A DNA stretch of 64,000 nucleotides from Candidatus Aenigmatarchaeota archaeon. GTDB lineage: Archaea; Aenigmatarchaeota; Aenigmatarchaeia; Aenigmatarchaeales; JACQIB01. The notes under the pieces were generated by a model. That model saw only the letters and a program-made list of their open reading frames with translations. It searched no databases and was not told the origin of the DNA. The translations under genes were made by a program, and so were the position numbers. Shown one piece after another: positions 1-8,511 of the stretch (within the stretch, counting starts at the first letter, position 1; each line of letters begins with the position of its first letter). The stretch is from NCBI GenBank assembly GCA_016198755.1, contig JACQIB010000002.1, forward strand, positions 59,004 through 123,003. Direction: 5' to 3'.

Positions 1-277
1 CAGAAACAAAAGAAAACACTCCCTTCAAAAAAGGTGCAAGCCAAAAAAGCGGAAAAGAAAATCCAGCCAAAAGCATAATACCAGCAGCCAAATCTATTCC
101 CCCAAGAATATCAAAGAAAAACCCTGACATAACACTTCCTCCCACCGAAAACAATCCTTTTACAAGCATTAACACAGCCACCCAAAAAACAATTTCCTGC
201 CCGAAAAAATCAGGAAACAAAAATGATAGCCCAGCTAAAATATCCAATATACTTACAATAGGCAGGAAAATTCCCAT
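1..277 (-). CDS. Membrane protein, 3' part cut by window edge
   Basis: An open frame reads leftwards from an ATG at 277 and leaves the window after 92 codons, so the C-terminus is not seen. The visible part is very hydrophobic, with runs rich in Phe, Leu, Ile and Gly broken by short turns, which fits two to three membrane segments (for example residues 1-20, 30-50 and 58-85). The ATG lies 2 nt after the radB stop, so it is probably translated from the radB transcript. No family is recognised. Confidence 0.6.
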   Translation of the reverse strand, partial: MGIFLPIVSILDILAGLSFLFPDFFGQEIVFWVAVLMLVKGLFSVGGSVMSGFFFDILGGIDLAAGIMLLAGFSFPLFWLAPFLKGVFSFVS

Positions 278-279
278 TG

Positions 280-951
280 TTATCCCTTATAATCTCTTAT
301 TCCTTTTGAATAAATCTCAAATTCCACTCCCCTTTCCTCTGGCAGGCTTCTGGCCTTTTTTATAACTGCAAGCCTTCTTCCAGGTTTTCCAACATGAAAC
401 AGTTCTATAATATTCTTGCTCCACCATTTTACAATTGAGCTCCCGCTCATTTCCAGCCTGCCAGTCTTCGGGTTCTCATACACCTGATTTGTTATAATAA
501 CAGGTATTTTGTTTGTTCGCGCTATTTTTGAGAGTACAGATAACTGAGTTGCCAGCTCCCTTATGGCTGTTTTTGCATTCTTTTCCTCTATATGAACTCT
601 CCATAAAGCTGCTATGCTATCCACTATAATAAGTCCTATATCCCTTTTCCTTGAAATAACTTCAGCCTTTTTCACGGCTTCCATTTGTTCCTCCCATGTT
701 TTTGGTTCAAGTAAAATTATCTTTTTTCCAACTTTCCCTCCATCTGCTATCTGATTTAATCTTTCCACTGAAAATCCCCCCTCAGTATCTATAAACAGTA
801 CTTTTTTCCCTCTTCCAACAGCAGAAACAGCACTAAGCATTGAAATCTGGCTCTTCCCAACAGCCGGAGGCCCGAAAAAGTTTGTAACACATCCATCTTC
901 TACCCCACCCCCCAAAAGCCTGTCTATCGGAGTGCATACAGAAAGCCGCAT
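280..951 (-). CDS. radB: RadB recombinase paralogue
   Basis: A 223-residue RecA/Rad51-fold ATPase without the N-terminal HhH domain of RadA, which is the size and layout of archaeal RadB. Walker A is GPPAVGKS near residue 27 and the Walker B strand is LIIVDS near residue 107. The family assists homologous recombination and binds RadA or Hjc; it has weak ATPase activity. The ATG at 951 lies 25 nt from the centre of a TATA element that also faces the divergent NUDIX gene, so the mRNA is probably leaderless. A small membrane protein follows after 2 nt. Confidence 0.93.
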   Translation of the reverse strand: MRLSVCTPIDRLLGGGVEDGCVTNFFGPPAVGKSQISMLSAVSAVGRGKKVLFIDTEGGFSVERLNQIADGGKVGKKIILLEPKTWEEQMEAVKKAEVISRKRDIGLIIVDSIAALWRVHIEEKNAKTAIRELATQLSVLSKIARTNKIPVIITNQVYENPKTGRLEMSGSSIVKWWSKNIIELFHVGKPGRRLAVIKKARSLPEERGVEFEIYSKGIRDYKG

Positions 952-972
952 ACTGCGGATTAGGTTTCAAGA

Positions 973-980
973 ATTTAAAT
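973..980. promoter_or_regulatory. Shared symmetric TATA box, radB / NUDIX
   Basis: The perfect palindrome ATTTAAAT lies in the middle of the 49-bp gap between radB and the NUDIX gene. Its centre is 25.5 nt from the radB ATG and 24.5 nt from the NUDIX ATG, the normal TATA-to-start-site distance in archaea in both directions. No other TATA-like element is seen in the gap. One element therefore probably serves two leaderless genes. Confidence 0.7.
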
Positions 981-1000
981 AGACCGTGCAATCTATACCT

Positions 1001-1450
1001 ATGGAAAGAGTAACTTATCGTCTTGTTGCAACAGGCATTATAAAGAAAGGAAATAAAGTTCTAATCAGTCTGAAGGGCTCAGAACCACGCCCAATACGCA
1101 ATCAGTGGTACTTTCCAGGAGGCAACGTGGAAGCCGGTGAAAATCCTTTCTATTCTGTGTTGAGAGAAATAAAGGAGGAGACAGGCCTACGCGTAAAAGT
1201 TCTGCGTGTTATAGACTTCTTTCCAGAGTTCCGCGACTTCAATCCCTGGAAGTTCAAAGGCTGGATGATGCATATTGTTTTCGAATGTGAATATACTTCA
1301 GGCAAGCCATTTGCAAAGGACGATATAGTGCAGGTAAAATGGGCTTCTAAAAAAGAAATTTTAGAATATACAAGAAAAAATTCACATACAAGACTTGCAA
1401 AGTTTCTCAAAAACAGCAAAAACCTTAAGTCATTCTTCCAGCGGATTTAA
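1001..1450 (+). CDS. NUDIX hydrolase
   Basis: A 149-residue protein with a complete Nudix box: after the GG of FPGGNVEAGE comes REIKEETGL, matching Gx5Ex7REUxEExGU at about residues 38-60. Such enzymes cleave nucleoside diphosphates linked to another group; the substrate cannot be read from sequence. The ATG at 1001 is preferred over an in-frame GTG at 986 because 986 would lie upstream of the start site set by the TATA box at 973-980. Confidence 0.9.
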   Translation: MERVTYRLVATGIIKKGNKVLISLKGSEPRPIRNQWYFPGGNVEAGENPFYSVLREIKEETGLRVKVLRVIDFFPEFRDFNPWKFKGWMMHIVFECEYTSGKPFAKDDIVQVKWASKKEILEYTRKNSHTRLAKFLKNSKNLKSFFQRI

Positions 1451-1474
1451 TCCATAACAGAAAGCTTTAAATAC

Positions 1475-1512
1475 TTAGTATGTATAATAACACAAATAGT
1501 TAGTATGTATAA
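1475..1512 (+). repeat. 13-bp direct repeat in promoter of the Cdc48 operon
   Basis: TTAGTATGTATAA occurs at 1475-1487 and again, without mismatch, at 1500-1512, a 25-bp period. A TATA-like GCTTTAAATA precedes it at 1464-1473, so the first copy lies between TATA and start site and the second just downstream of the expected start site near 1498. The placement suits an operator read on one face of the helix, but a chance local duplication is possible. Confidence 0.5.
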
Positions 1513-1532
1513 GGATACCAAAAGTGAGGAAA

Positions 1533-1880
1533 ATGCAGATTGAAATAAGAAAGAAAGGACCGGAAACTGCCATTCTGATTAGTTTTGACACGAATACTGA
1601 AAGCTTCAAGTCTCCGTATGAAAGGAACAAGTTCTTTTCCGAGCTTCATGGGAGAAAGCAAATTGTTATAAACCAGTCAGGTAGATATGTTTACCATAGA
1701 CCAGGGCTTATGGATGAAATACCGCATATAGACGTGGACAGGTCCGTTTTCATAGTTGCGATGGAACATATGAAAAGAATGGAAGAGTTTTTCCATGACT
1801 GGCAGAAGAATGTAATGTTCAAAACATTCCCCGTTTTACTTAGCAGGGAAGAAGCAGAAGAACTAAAGGAGGAAGAATAA
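1533..1880 (+). CDS. Unknown protein ahead of cdc48
   Basis: A 115-residue soluble protein of no family I recognise. It has no signal peptide or membrane segment and ends in a very acidic stretch rich in Glu. The ATG at 1533 follows a purine-rich GTGAGGA at a suitable distance; the upstream in-frame GTG at 1524 would overlap that ribosome binding site. The stop is 1 nt before the cdc48 ATG, and the AGGAGG for cdc48 lies inside its last codons, so the two are almost certainly translated from one mRNA. A role with the unfoldase is only a guess from position. Confidence 0.75.
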   Translation: MQIEIRKKGPETAILISFDTNTESFKSPYERNKFFSELHGRKQIVINQSGRYVYHRPGLMDEIPHIDVDRSVFIVAMEHMKRMEEFFHDWQKNVMFKTFPVLLSREEAEELKEEE

Positions 1881-1881
1881 T

Positions 1882-4167
1882 ATGTTAAAAGAACCGCAGC
1901 CAGAGGGAGTGAAGCTAAAGGTAGGAGAATTGACAGGAAGGGAGGATTTTGGAAGGGGTATTGCTAGATTGGATGCTAATACAATGAAAGCCATAAGTGT
2001 AAAAGAAGGGGATGTTATTGAGATTAGAGGAAAGAGAACAACAGCAGCAATAGCTGTGCGTTCTTATCCGGCGGATGTGGGTCTGAATATTGTAAGGATT
2101 GACGGGCTTGTAAGGAAGAATTGCGGAACTTCTATCGGGGAAGGTGTTATTGTTGTCAAGGCAAATGCAAAGGAAGCAAAGAAAATTGTTTTGGCTCCGG
2201 CTGAAAAAGGGTATATACTCAGGGTTTCCCCCAACCTTTTGAAGCAAAATCTTTTCATGAGACCAATGGTAAAGGGAGATCTTATAATTGCAAATCCAGT
2301 TTTCCGCAGCCGCAGGGGAGGAGGAGATGTTTTTGAACAGTTTTTTGGCGTTCCAATGGAGGAAGTTTTCCTTCCTTTAGGAACAGAAACAAGGTTGGCT
2401 GTTGTTAAAACAGTTCCTGAAGGAGCAGTGCAAATAACTGAAATGACAGAGCTTGAGCTTTTGCCGGAAGCAACAGAACTTGAGGAGGGGAAAGTCCAGA
2501 CAGTAACATATGAGGATATTGGAGGACTAGGAGAGATTGTGCCAAAAATCCGCGAGATGATAGAAGTTCCATTGCGTCACCCTGAAGTTTTTGAGCGTTT
2601 AGGAGTAGAACCTCCAAAGGGGGTTTTGCTGCATGGTCCGCCTGGTTCAGGAAAAACTTTGCTTGCAAAAGCAGTTGCAAATGAATCCGGTGCCTATTTT
2701 ATTTCAGTTGCAGGCCCAGAACTGGTGAGCAAATGGTATGGTGGTTCTGAGGAGAATCTTAGGAAAGTATTTGAAGAGGCTGAAAAGAATGCACCCACAA
2801 TTATTTTCTTTGACGAGATTGATGCTATAGCCCCAAAGAGGGAGGAGGTTTCAGGGGAGGTTGAAAGGAGAATGGTTTCTCAGTTACTAACTTTAATGGA
2901 CGGTCTAAAAAGCAGGGGAAGAACAATAGTAATTGCAGCTACTAACAGGCCAAATAGCTTGGATCCAGCTCTGAGAAGGGGAGGGAGGTTTGACAGGGAA
3001 CTGGAGATACCAGTGCCTGATAAAAAGGGCAGGAAAGAGATTTTGCAGATTCACACACGCCATATGCCTATGGATGGAGTGGATCTTGATAAATTAGCTG
3101 AGATAACATATGGTTATGTGGGGGCTGACGTTTCAGCTCTTGTAAAGGAAGCTGCAATGCATGCTTTGCGAAGGGTTTTACCAGAGGTTTCTGCCTTAAA
3201 GGAGGATGAAGCACTTCCAAAAGAATTGCTGGAAAAACTAAAAGTTACAAGTGAGGACTTTGAATTTGCAATGCGCATGGTTCAGCCTTCTGCGATGAGG
3301 GAAGTTCTAATAGAGATACCTAAAGTTAAATGGGCTGATGTTGGAGGATTGGAAAATGTAAAGGAACTTCTGAAGGAAGCTGTTGACTGGCCGCTTAAAA
3401 ATGCGGATGCTTTCAAACGCATTGGGATAAAGCCGCCAAAGGGAATAATGCTTTATGGTCCGCCCGGATGCGGGAAAACATTTATTGTGAAAGCTCTTGC
3501 AAACGAAGCTGGTGCAAACTTTATTTCAGTAAAGGGTCCTGAATTGCTTTCCAAATGGGTTGGGGAAAGTGAACAGCATTTAAGGGATGTTTTCCGCAGA
3601 GCAAAACAAGTCGCTCCATGTATAATTTTCTTTGATGAAATAGATTCTCTAGCTCCAAGAAGGGGGTCTGATGCAGGGAATAGAGTAACAGAACAGGTTG
3701 TTTCCCAGCTGCTTACAGAAATGAATGGAATAGAGAACATGGAAGGTGTAATGGTTATAGCAGCCACAAACAGGCCGGATATTATTGATCCAGCACTCCT
3801 AAGGCCAGGGAGGTTTGACAGGTTAATTTATGTCCCTGCACCAGATGAAAAAACAAGGCTGGAAATTTTAAAGGTTCATACAAAATCAATGCCGCTTTCG
3901 AAAGATTTATCTATGGAGAAACTGGCAAAACAGACAGACGGATACTCAGGAGCGGATTTGGAGGCTGTTGTGAGAGAAGCCGGATTAAATGCTTTGAGGG
4001 AAAATATGAAAGCAAAGGAAATAACGAAAAAACACTTTGACGAATCTCTGAAGGAAATAAAACCATCAATAACAGAAGATATATTCATGAAATACCAGAA
4101 AATAGTTGAAGATGTAAAGAAAACAAAGCTGGAAGAACATGAAAAATCAAGCAGATATATAGGGTGA
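1882..4167 (+). CDS. cdc48: Cdc48/VCP-type AAA+ ATPase
   Basis: A 761-residue double-ring AAA+ unfoldase (VAT/p97 family). An N-domain of about 190 residues (double-psi barrel plus VAT-N C-part) is followed by D1 with GPPGSGKT and FFDEID, then D2 with GPPGCGKT and FFDEID. The family unfolds proteins using ATP and can feed the 20S proteasome. A strong AGGAGG lies 6-11 nt before the ATG. The C-terminus ends SSRYIG, close to the end of the next gene product (PSKYIG). The first gene of the operon ends 1 nt upstream and a DUF3467 gene follows directly. Confidence 0.97.
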   Translation: MLKEPQPEGVKLKVGELTGREDFGRGIARLDANTMKAISVKEGDVIEIRGKRTTAAIAVRSYPADVGLNIVRIDGLVRKNCGTSIGEGVIVVKANAKEAKKIVLAPAEKGYILRVSPNLLKQNLFMRPMVKGDLIIANPVFRSRRGGGDVFEQFFGVPMEEVFLPLGTETRLAVVKTVPEGAVQITEMTELELLPEATELEEGKVQTVTYEDIGGLGEIVPKIREMIEVPLRHPEVFERLGVEPPKGVLLHGPPGSGKTLLAKAVANESGAYFISVAGPELVSKWYGGSEENLRKVFEEAEKNAPTIIFFDEIDAIAPKREEVSGEVERRMVSQLLTLMDGLKSRGRTIVIAATNRPNSLDPALRRGGRFDRELEIPVPDKKGRKEILQIHTRHMPMDGVDLDKLAEITYGYVGADVSALVKEAAMHALRRVLPEVSALKEDEALPKELLEKLKVTSEDFEFAMRMVQPSAMREVLIEIPKVKWADVGGLENVKELLKEAVDWPLKNADAFKRIGIKPPKGIMLYGPPGCGKTFIVKALANEAGANFISVKGPELLSKWVGESEQHLRDVFRRAKQVAPCIIFFDEIDSLAPRRGSDAGNRVTEQVVSQLLTEMNGIENMEGVMVIAATNRPDIIDPALLRPGRFDRLIYVPAPDEKTRLEILKVHTKSMPLSKDLSMEKLAKQTDGYSGADLEAVVREAGLNALRENMKAKEITKKHFDESLKEIKPSITEDIFMKYQKIVEDVKKTKLEEHEKSSRYIG

Positions 4168-4172
4168 TAAAA

Positions 4173-4517
4173 ATGGTAGAAAAAAGAATTAACGTAAGTA
4201 TAGACCACACAGATCCAACATTTTTTTGTGACAGGGTAGTTGTTTCCCATAGTCCCACAAAATTTATACTGGATTTTACTCAAACAAGCCCAAGGTTCGA
4301 TTTCAACGGTGAAAACCTTCAGGAAGCACTGGTTGTAAAACACAGGACCATAATGCTGGATCCCATGGTTGCTAAAGATTTTCTAAATGCTTTACATGAA
4401 AATGTAGCAAAATTCGAGAAAGCTTTTAAGAAAATAGAAGTTCCAAAACAAAAGAAACATTCACATCCAATAAAGGAATTTCAGAGGCCAACAGAACCCA
4501 GCAAATATATAGGATAA
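4173..4517 (+). CDS. DUF3467 family protein
   Basis: A 114-residue protein with the family core of DUF3467: an N-terminal strand region containing FFCDRVVVSHSPTKFILDF, then a helical part with LDPMVAKDFLNALHENV. Function is unknown. ATG 4173 follows a near-perfect GGGTGAT, which itself covers the cdc48 stop codon, so translation is coupled. The C-terminus PSKYIG copies the tail of the upstream Cdc48, and the nucleotides around the two stops also match, suggesting either a duplicated tail or a shared binding motif. Confidence 0.85.
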   Translation: MVEKRINVSIDHTDPTFFCDRVVVSHSPTKFILDFTQTSPRFDFNGENLQEALVVKHRTIMLDPMVAKDFLNALHENVAKFEKAFKKIEVPKQKKHSHPIKEFQRPTEPSKYIG

Positions 4518-4520
4518 AAA

Positions 4521-4739
4521 TCAGGCAGCTTTTCTTGCGAGGAGCACATCCTCGCGTTTAATTGTTTTCCTACCGGCGTGCATTGCATACTTTAAGGAAT
4601 CTTTTGCAACTTCCAGCCCCCTTTCCATTAGAATCTCTGAAAGGGCGCGTGCTGCACTATCAGAAACTCTCTGTGCTCCGGCCTGCTTGAAAATATCAAC
4701 CATTGGAGCTGCTGCAATAATACTCCTCTTCCTTGGCAT
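4521..4739 (-). CDS. Archaeal histone
   Basis: A 72-residue histone-fold protein of HMf type. It shows the usual order: short basic start, helix 1 (IIAAAPMVDIFKQAG), long helix 2 (RALSEILMERGLEVAKDSLK), the basic loop (MHAGRKTIKRED) and helix 3 (VLLARKAA). Such proteins wrap DNA into chromatin. The start at 4739 is chosen because the 11 extra upstream codons contain the TATA box (TTTATATAC), about 25 nt ahead, so the mRNA is probably leaderless. Confidence 0.96.
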   Translation of the reverse strand: MPRKRSIIAAAPMVDIFKQAGAQRVSDSAARALSEILMERGLEVAKDSLKYAMHAGRKTIKREDVLLARKAA

Positions 4740-4788
4740 AACAAATAGTTTCTCAGGCTTGTATATAAACATTTGCTGCGCTCGTTAG

Positions 4789-5685
4789 TCAGAGCAAAGT
4801 TGTAACAAAAGGTTTCTCACCCACAATTATAGTGTGTTCAAACTGAGCAACCATTCCATTTCCTGTTTCTTTCAGTATCTTGTACGGATAAACTGAAACA
4901 ATAGATGAGAGCTCTTTCAGTGCAAGCTCTGTTTTAACAGAGCCAAATAGCTTCTGAAGCCAGCGTTTTGCAAACGGTAACCTTGCAAAGTCTGTTTTTC
5001 CAAGTTCCATTATTTTTCTGGCTTCCATTGTTCTGACAGGCCTGTCCATTATCCAGCGGAATATTGTTGCAGGATCCACTTCCTTAACCATACCAGCCCC
5101 ATTTGTGCAAAAAGGCTCACAAGCATAAACTTTTCCATCATCTATAACACCAGCAGAATTAGTCTTAACATTCTGTATCATAACACCAGCGTGCAGATTA
5201 TACCTTTCAACACCATGCCCAGTCAGGTTTCTAATTGATTTGAACCCAAATTCTTTTGCAACCCCTTCTATTGTCTCTCCAATATCAGCTATCTGAGTTC
5301 CCGGTGTAAACATAGGCAGAGCTGAGGAAAGCATCTTTTTTGCACATACTATTAGTTCATCCTCCCCAGCAGGTCTGACCGTAATGGCAGCATCAGCTAT
5401 AAACCCGTCTACATGAGCACCTATATCCAGCTTTACATAATCCGTTTCTTTAACAAAAATCCCATCTCCAACTAATGGACTGTAGTGAGCTGCAATTTCA
5501 TTTATGGAAATATTTGCCGGAAAAGCAGGCTTCCCACCCATTTCCACCATTTTTTTCTCCACAGCTTCAGCAATATCAAAAATCATAGCACCTTCCTTTA
5601 TCATACCCTTTCCCAATTTCAGAGCTTCAGCAGTTATTCTTCCGGCTTTCTTTAATTTTTCTATCTCTTCAGGCAGCAACACCAT
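4789..5685 (-). CDS. map: Methionine aminopeptidase, type II
   Basis: A 298-residue pita-bread metalloprotease that removes the initiator methionine from new proteins. Type II features include DIGAHVDGF with the first metal ligand, TGHGVERYNLHAG, and CEPFCTNGAGMV, followed by the extra helical domain of the archaeal/eukaryal type. The ATG at 5685 lies 28 nt from the centre of the symmetric TATA element at 5709-5718; the longer reading frame upstream would run through that promoter. Confidence 0.95.
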   Translation of the reverse strand: MVLLPEEIEKLKKAGRITAEALKLGKGMIKEGAMIFDIAEAVEKKMVEMGGKPAFPANISINEIAAHYSPLVGDGIFVKETDYVKLDIGAHVDGFIADAAITVRPAGEDELIVCAKKMLSSALPMFTPGTQIADIGETIEGVAKEFGFKSIRNLTGHGVERYNLHAGVMIQNVKTNSAGVIDDGKVYACEPFCTNGAGMVKEVDPATIFRWIMDRPVRTMEARKIMELGKTDFARLPFAKRWLQKLFGSVKTELALKELSSIVSVYPYKILKETGNGMVAQFEHTIIVGEKPFVTTLL

Positions 5686-5708
5686 AAGCAGAGAATACAA
5701 GAGAGCGG

Positions 5709-5718
5709 CTATAAATAG
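5709..5718. promoter_or_regulatory. Shared symmetric TATA box, map / HD hydrolase
   Basis: CTATAAATAG is nearly its own reverse complement. It sits in the centre of the 54-bp gap between two divergent genes, 28.5 nt from the map ATG and 26.5 nt from the HD-hydrolase ATG at 5740. Both distances fit an archaeal TATA box driving leaderless transcripts. Confidence 0.7.
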
Positions 5719-5739
5719 GATTATTAACAGAATGAATTC

Positions 5740-6975
5740 ATGGAAAAAGCAAAAACAGACAAATACCCAAGAATAATACTTGATCCCGTTCACGGATTCA
5801 TAGAACTCTCTCCTCTACAAGATGAGCTTTTAGCCCAGCCAGAACTGCAGAGAATGAGATGGGTAAAACAGCTGGGCCTTATAGATCTTATTTTTCCAGG
5901 TGCTCATCATTCAAGAATAGAGCATTGTTTAGGATCCTCTTTCGTTGCCACTAAAATAGCAGAACATCTAAAACTGCCTGAAAAAGAAAGGGAGCTTGTG
6001 CAGGCAGCGGGTATTTTACATGATATAGGGCATACACCCTTCTCCCATGTTCTGGAGCCAGTTCTCCCTAAAGACAGCATGGAGACTACAAGAGACATGA
6101 TAGAAGGAAGAACAGAAATCCCCCTGCCAAATGCAGGACATATACCAGAGATATTGAAAAGGCATGGTATAAACCCGAAAGATGTTTCAGACCTTATCTG
6201 CCATGCCTATAAAGGCAAAAAATATCTGCAGCAGATAATTTTCAGTGAAATAGACTGCGATCAAATAGACTATCTTGCCCGCGATTCTTACTATACTGGC
6301 TCAACTCATGGCCAGATACATGTGCAAAGATTACTCTCTATAATGAGGCTGGTTGATAATGAAATCTGCTTTGTGGAAAAGGGGCTGACAGAAATTGAAG
6401 AATTCCTCGTTGGAAGGGAGCATATGTACACTTCTATCTACCTGCACCATACAGGCAATGCAGCAGCAAAAATGTTGCTCCGTGCTTTTGAAAGCCTGAA
6501 AGACAAAATACCCAACTTCCTTTATATGACAGATGCAGAGGTCATAGCTTCTCTGCTCAACGGAACAAAATACACACGTGACATTATGCAGAGGATCCTT
6601 TATAGGAGGCTGTTTAAACGGGCATTCGAGATAAGCTCAAGAAAGTTTACAAAAGCAGATATAGAACTTGTTAAAAAGGCTTCAAAAATAGGGGAAAAGA
6701 AGCTAGAAGCTGAGCTTACAAAGAAAGCAGGCATACCAGAAGGCTATTTGTTTGTACATTTGCCTGCAAATGCACTCTCCCTATCAGAGCCAAGAATGAA
6801 GAATTTTAATATAAAATTTGTCAGAAAAGACAATTCATCCATAAATGTTACAGAGATATCCACACTTGTGCAGGCATTAGCAAACCGTGTTACTCCAAAA
6901 GAACTTTTTGCTGTCTATACACCTTTAGAATACAGGGAAAAAGCAGCTTCATCAGCACGTGCATTTTTCGCCTAA
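5740..6975 (+). CDS. HD-domain phosphohydrolase, SAMHD1/dGTPase-like
   Basis: A 411-residue protein with the HD fold of dNTP triphosphohydrolases. Metal ligands are seen in HSRIEHCLGS (first His), ILHDIGHTPFSH (the HD pair and following His) and a later Asp in FSEIDCDQIDYLARDS. DPVHGFIEL at the start is typical for this group. The likely role is control of dNTP pools or removal of aberrant nucleotides; substrate is not shown. Its TAA is interlocked with the stop codon of the convergent Lrp gene. Confidence 0.88.
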   Translation: MEKAKTDKYPRIILDPVHGFIELSPLQDELLAQPELQRMRWVKQLGLIDLIFPGAHHSRIEHCLGSSFVATKIAEHLKLPEKERELVQAAGILHDIGHTPFSHVLEPVLPKDSMETTRDMIEGRTEIPLPNAGHIPEILKRHGINPKDVSDLICHAYKGKKYLQQIIFSEIDCDQIDYLARDSYYTGSTHGQIHVQRLLSIMRLVDNEICFVEKGLTEIEEFLVGREHMYTSIYLHHTGNAAAKMLLRAFESLKDKIPNFLYMTDAEVIASLLNGTKYTRDIMQRILYRRLFKRAFEISSRKFTKADIELVKKASKIGEKKLEAELTKKAGIPEGYLFVHLPANALSLSEPRMKNFNIKFVRKDNSSINVTEISTLVQALANRVTPKELFAVYTPLEYREKAASSARAFFA

Positions 6976-7385
6976 GAAATCTTTAAAATAGTTAAACTTT
7001 TCGTGCCTTCAATCCCCTCTATTCCCCTAATCTTTTCTATAATATTGTTGAAGCTTTCAGCACTGTCAGTTGAAATTTCTGTGACCACATCAGTTTCTCC
7101 AGCTGTCTCAAAAACCCTCTTTACTCCAGCAATTCCTAAAATCTTTTTAACAACCCCGTCTGTCTGAACTTTTGGCACCGTATTAATCAAAACCAGTGCA
7201 GAAAAGCCAGCTGAAGTGGATAGTTCAACGGTAAATCTCTTTATTACCCCAATCTTCCTCAGCTTTTCAATTCTCTGCCTGACAGTAGCTTCAGAAACCT
7301 CCAGTTTCTTTCCAATATCAGAATTGGTCTGCCAAGCATCCTTCTCCAGTTCCCTAAGTATTTTCTGATTAAGTTTCTCTACCAT
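6972..7385 (-). CDS. Lrp/AsnC-family transcription regulator
   Basis: A 137-residue regulator. Residues 1-55 form the winged HTH (NQKILRELEKDAWQTNSDIG, then SEATVRQRIEKLRKIGVI) and the rest is the ligand-binding RAM domain with the pattern GETDVVTEI. Members bind DNA as dimers or octamers and often sense amino acids. The promoter holds a TATA-like TTTATAAATA about 30 nt upstream of the ATG. The gene stops inside the stop codon of the convergent HD hydrolase. Confidence 0.93.
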   Translation of the reverse strand: MVEKLNQKILRELEKDAWQTNSDIGKKLEVSEATVRQRIEKLRKIGVIKRFTVELSTSAGFSALVLINTVPKVQTDGVVKKILGIAGVKRVFETAGETDVVTEISTDSAESFNNIIEKIRGIEGIEGTKSLTILKIS

Positions 7386-7508
7386 ATTCGTATTTAGTAT
7401 ACCTTTTTATTTATAAACTTAACTATTTTCTTTTATTTTACACCAAAAATCAACTGAAAACTTATGCTTAAATAAGTTACTCCACACTTCTTGAAAGGTG
7501 ATTTAAAA

Positions 7509-7973
7509 ATGGATTGTGGTAGCATAGGTCCGGATTCTTCTTCTAGCAGCGATTTTCCTACTTTAGTGGCAACTTCTGGAAGAGAAACGAGGATCCCTCG
7601 ATATAATGGCAAGCCAAAAGGACCAGTAATTTATGGAGAAGAAGTAGGAAAAGAACCTTTCAATAGAGATGCTTTCTATGGTATCCGCGGCAGGGGAGGT
7701 TATGGTGTGGTTGTAGTGGCAGGTGGATTCATAGAGGCGATGGCTGAAGGATGCGGTTTAAGTCCCGATGATACTATGCAGAGAATTATGAGAGACGTAG
7801 GAAAGGTTAATCTGGGTGTTGTAGAATATTCACCAGTTGGAACTCCTATGCTAAATGGGAGGCGAACCAGAGAGAGAATAACACTCAAACTTCATGGTAT
7901 GGATAGAAAAATGGTTGTAGCAAGAGTTGTACCGGACTATCTGCCTATGTCTGGAGACGGCGGAGTAATGTAA
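7509..7973 (+). CDS. Orphan protein, Gly/Val-rich
   Basis: A 154-residue soluble protein of no recognised family. It starts with a Ser-rich stretch (GPDSSSSSD), has a Gly/Arg/Tyr segment (YGIRGRGGYG) and a hydrophobic strand VVVVAGGF. ATG 7509 is preceded by a perfect AGGTGAT; an in-frame TTG at 7491 is upstream of that site and rejected. A TATA-like GCTTAAATAAG lies at 7466-7476. Its neighbours are a divergent Lrp regulator and a convergent tRNA. Confidence 0.7.
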   Translation: MDCGSIGPDSSSSSDFPTLVATSGRETRIPRYNGKPKGPVIYGEEVGKEPFNRDAFYGIRGRGGYGVVVVAGGFIEAMAEGCGLSPDDTMQRIMRDVGKVNLGVVEYSPVGTPMLNGRRTRERITLKLHGMDRKMVVARVVPDYLPMSGDGGVM

Positions 7974-7981
7974 TTCTAAAC

Positions 7982-8106
7982 TGGTGCGGGGGGAGAGATT
8001 CGAACTCTCGTACGGACTAACCGACCAGATGCCTATATCATCTTAGTTATCAAAACTCAAGAGATTCTTGAGTCTGGCGCCTTTGACCTGGCTGGGCTAC
8101 CCCCGC
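7982..8106 (-). tRNA. tRNA-Leu(CAA) with anticodon-loop intron
   Basis: Read on the minus strand: acceptor GCGGGGG pairs with CCCCCGC, discriminator A, and CCA is encoded. The anticodon stem is CCAGA/TCTGG with loop C-T-CAA-G-A, giving anticodon CAA at 8068-8070. A long variable arm follows (CGG-TTAGT-CCG), as expected for Leu. About 36 nt at 8031-8066 interrupt the anticodon loop at the canonical 37/38 site; CTCAAGA of the loop is complementary to TCTTGAG at the start of the intron. Confidence 0.95.
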
Positions 8107-8151
8107 ATCCAAGAATTGTAAGGAGAGAGTTAAAAACCTTCTTTTAGCAAA

Positions 8152-8176
8152 GAAAAAAGTTAGGGGCACGGGCCCC
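8152..8176 (-). terminator. Hairpin plus T-run after the short histone-like gene
   Basis: On the minus strand the sequence is a 5-bp GC stem (GGGGC...GCCCC, loop of 4) followed after 3 nt by TTTTTT. It lies 8 nt beyond the stop of the gene at 8184-8351. Archaeal termination mainly needs the T-run; the hairpin makes this one look bacterial-type. Confidence 0.55.
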
Positions 8177-8183
8177 AAACCAC

Positions 8184-8351
8184 TTAAATATCAGCTGGTC
8201 TTATTGTAGCGCGTCCATTGGCTTTTGCCCTTGAACCCGCATCTTTAACTATTTCTGTAACTTTCTTGTCCAGTGCAGCAAAGAAGTCGCCAGAAAATCT
8301 CCAGCCTTTGCCAACTTGTTTTACCTTTGACCTTACTACTAAAGAGCCCAT
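8184..8351 (-). CDS. Short histone-fold-like protein
   Basis: A 55-residue protein. From residue 20 it reads like the second half of a histone fold: a helix containing DFFAALDKKVTEIVKDAGSR followed by the basic loop ANGRATIRPADI, which matches the loop-2 and start of helix 3 in NF-YB/HMf-type folds. Helix 3 is missing. The N-terminus is basic. A clear AGGTGAT precedes the ATG at 8351. I infer a DNA-binding role; a half-fold might need a partner such as the full histone at 4521. Confidence 0.7.
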   Translation of the reverse strand: MGSLVVRSKVKQVGKGWRFSGDFFAALDKKVTEIVKDAGSRAKANGRATIRPADI

Positions 8352-8511
8352 CTAATCACCTCATTTTTTACAGTGCATTTGTTTATTTTGGAACCGCTTT
8401 TTGATTTGGAATATCAAAGTGCGAATTCCTTCGTATTTTAACGTTTACAGCCTATTTAAAGGCTTCTATACTATGGTTCTATTTGGCTTTAAACCCAGAA
8501 AAAGAGAGGAA

